This document shows, piece by piece, positions 48,301 through 51,300 of a stretch of DNA of 64,000 bases. Position numbers and translations under genes: made by a program. Numbering within the stretch: the first letter of the stretch is position 1; the number at the start of each line of letters is the position of its first letter. The notes under the pieces are model-generated. The model had not been told where the DNA came from. It was given only the letters and a program-made list of their open reading frames with translations, and did no database searches. Where the stretch lies: positions 144,034,152-144,098,151 of the forward strand of contig OZ026515.1 of the NCBI GenBank assembly GCA_964019695.1. Reading direction: 5' to 3'. Source of the DNA: Loripinus fragilis. Its lineage: Eukaryota; Mollusca; Bivalvia; Lucinida; Lucinidae.

Positions 48301-51300
48301 GCTGTAGTTGACCTTGACCTATTTTAACATAATTAAAAGGTCAGGTGAGCGCCTCAGGACCTTCAGGTCCTCTAGTATACTTAGTTTGTAGTTTAGAGGT
48401 CTCCTATGTAAATCATGACAAACATACTCTTGGGCTGGAAATTGGCCTTGCCCTAAAGGGCCATTTGCTCCCATTGACTCATATAAAACTTCAAAAATTG
48501 TCTTTGAAACAGCTTAGGTGATTGTACAGTCTCATTGAGCCTCTTGTACTTTGTGAGTTTTTATTCCCTTTTAGCTTTGTCTGTTTTAAAATTGTGTCTG
48601 CTCTTTAACTTGAAAAGCATTCAAGGTATCTTCACTCTTCAGGAAACTTCATATAAATATCAAAGATAGCTTATTAAATATTGACAGTTCTAGGTAGTGT
48701 TAAATTGACAATAAACAAACTTAAGGATAGAAAAGGGGAACTATAAATGATCAGCAAAAAAAATGGACACCACAAGACACCCATGGAATAAAACAGCAGC
48801 CATGCTTAGTAGAGGATAACAGTGTTATAAGGAGCTGTGTGCTATATTATTCCACAGTATAACCACGCTTCAATGAATTGTTGTATTGCGTGAATATACA
48901 GTAAAACCTGTCTTAAGCGGCCACTTAAAAATAGACAAAACCAAGGTCTTAATGGAAAATGGTAGCTTAATGGAGGTCGAAAGTATTGCAGAATGCTCCC
49001 CGTGAAGCATTCTGCAATACTTAAGACCTGCATTAAGCAAAAATCATTATTGAAAACCAATTTTTGGTGTATTTCTTGAGTGGCTGCGTAAGACAGGTTT
49101 TACTATAGATATATAGCTGTGACCCAACAGGCTAGCAATGTTATCATCCTTAAATAACTCACCAGTACCAGTATTGCTGAACTTTGAGAGTGACTACAGA
49201 CGTCTCAAACAATACCAGGAGGAAAATGATAGACTCAAACAGCAGGTTAGTCAGGATATGATCACTTCATCTGTTTGTGCAATGATAGACTCAAACAGCA
49301 GGTTAGCTATGATCACTTCAACTGTTTGTGCAATGATAGACTCAAACAGCAGGTTAGTTATCATATGATCACTTCATCTGTTTTTGCAATGATAGACTCA
49401 AACAACAGGTTAGTTATGATATGATCACTTTATCTGTTTGTGCAACTGGCTCAGCCTATATTGGCAGTAATGCAAGAAAACCTGTCTTTGGGATTTACGA
49501 ACAAATAAGACTTAAACCTGCCTGCTGAGTTACCTAGACTAGCTAGAATCTTGAAAGTATGCGTATCAGGGGACAAAAATATTTTAATATTGCACTTGTC
49601 CTGCAGGACGAGTGACTTACAATATTCACTCGTCCTGCAAACACATGCACTTGTCTTTTAAAAGCGTATGCAATAAAGAACATAAGTGAGTAATATGCAA
49701 TATGACTTCCTCGGTAATTCTTCCCAAAGCTGTAGGACGATTGCTTTGGGAAGAATTACTCATCCTTTCTAAATTTCACTCGTAATTACGAGCGGACGAT
49801 TGGAATTTTTGTCCCCTGCGTTTAGAAAGAATGGCCACCATACTTTTCAGAAAGAGAATTACAAAGACACAGATCAGACTGTGCAGTTTCAAAACAAAAT
49901 TGGCCTCGACATGAGAAAACTTGTCTTCGGGGTTTCTGACAAAGGGAGACTCAAACCAGCCTCCTCAGCTACTGAGACCATCTAGAAAATTGAAATTTCA
50001 CTTGTAGCAAGCTTAGATATGGTATTTTCCAAAAAGTGAATAACAAAGGTGCTGATCAGACTGCGTGGATGCGCAGGCTGGTCTGCGCCTCTGTTGTTCA
50101 CAAACCCCCGAAGACAGGTTTTCTCGCGATGAGGCCGAAATAAGGCATGTGTTACTACATAGAAAAGCAGGTGTTACATTTGTTACATTTGTATTGTTGA
50201 AATTGGGTTATTCTTTAAAATGCTGAATAAATTTATATTCTTAAGTCAATCCAGCTCCATTGCTTCATTGATTTGCTGTATGGAAAACAGTGTGGATTCT
50301 GAACAGCTGATTTCTTCTTAGGCCAGCTGATCTGGATTTACATTGTTTAAAAAGAGTTATTCCTGGTTTTCATTCTGTATTCAAAAGAGTTTATATATGG
50401 TTTCAGCAGAGATCTTGGTGCATTATCTCATCTCATAAAAAAAAATGAACAAGTAAATTAGGGCCATTTACTTGCACCTGGACAAGTATCCAATTTTGCT
50501 AATTCCACACCCCTGACTATAAACATATGAGCCATGACATGAGATTTCCAGCAATGTGGTATGTGCGGCCAACAAAGGCTCAGACCAGCCTGTGCATACA
50601 GGCAGTCTGATCAGAGCCTTGCTAGTCACTTGAATATTCTATGACTGTTAAGCTACTGATCAAACATGATTTGGAGTTTCTAAGCTTAACAGCCTAAATA
50701 ACAGGCCGCTGCATAGGCTCATCTGAGTCTACACTTGTCAAATTGCCACATCCTTGGAAATCATATGTCATGGCTCAATCTTTTAATTTCAGATTATTTC
50801 TCTTGGAGAGAAGCCTGATGTAGATTACAAGTTATCTGGAAGAGAGAGGGAAACCTTTGAACATAACAGTATGGAACTGGTCTATGATTTCTCTTCACTA
50901 GGAGAGTAAGTACCTTTCTTAACCCTAAAAGAACTGATCAAGACTGTAACAGAACGTAGATCTAGTGATATCTATTAGCTTTTAAGAAAATCATGCTTGA
51001 CAATACATGTGAATCCTCTGCTGCTGTGTTACCATCAATATTCTCTTTGGTTATATTATTAGCGACATAAAATGTTTAACCCTTTTCATTCTGGATACCA
51101 GTAAACAGATACTTTGACAAACAGATAAGACCCAGATGAAATGCCACATACAGCAGCATTTCATTAGGGTCTGCACTGTTTGCTAAGATAAAAACGATCT
51201 TAAGAGACAGAAGTACATCATTTAATAGAAATTTTGAACGGTAACCCCTTAAAACACAAAAAAGGACAATTCCATACATAGTGTATGGATATGTATGGGA

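Larger units (their letters stand above)
44746..48380. mobile_element. GACCTTGACCT-type repeat element interrupted by a LINE
   Basis: Begins TTAGCTCACCTTAGCCGAAG with a GAGGTGAGCT hairpin partner and ends AGGTCAGGTGAGCGCC, then a CAGGACCTTCAGGTCCTC hairpin and TAGTATA. The body is three diverged tandem units (from about 47070, 47520 and 47850) with shared AAGATGGCCG, TATGGTAAAAACCCTTTAAA and CTTGGGACTTGGTATGTA. A LINE at about 44955-47070 separates the first ~200 nt from the rest. The TGACCTTGACCT half-sites resemble nuclear-receptor elements, probably by chance. Confidence 0.7.
44534..49162 (+). other. WDR91 intron 4, U12-type AT-AC intron
   Basis: The 5' end is ATATCCTTTT, an exact match to the minor-spliceosome donor consensus. 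The 3' end has the branch-site-like TCCTTAAAT ten nucleotides before the terminal AC (CCTTAAATAACTCAC|CAG). Joining at these borders gives AM-PVPVLLNF, matching human CM-PVPVILNF residue for residue across the junction. No GT-AG alternative I tried preserves the Met-Pro-Val-Pro-Val. Length about 4.6 kb. Confidence 0.9.

Noticed and set aside
47200..48360. TGACCTTGACCT motifs as nuclear-receptor response elements
   Set aside because: They are part of a dispersed repeat present in many units (also 58180-59290), so their presence needs no regulatory explanation.
49138..49368. 76-codon ORF as a real exon of that length
   Set aside because: It reads through the splice donor into the duplicated donor units; the repeated VCAMIDSNSRL peptide is a product of the tandem repeat.
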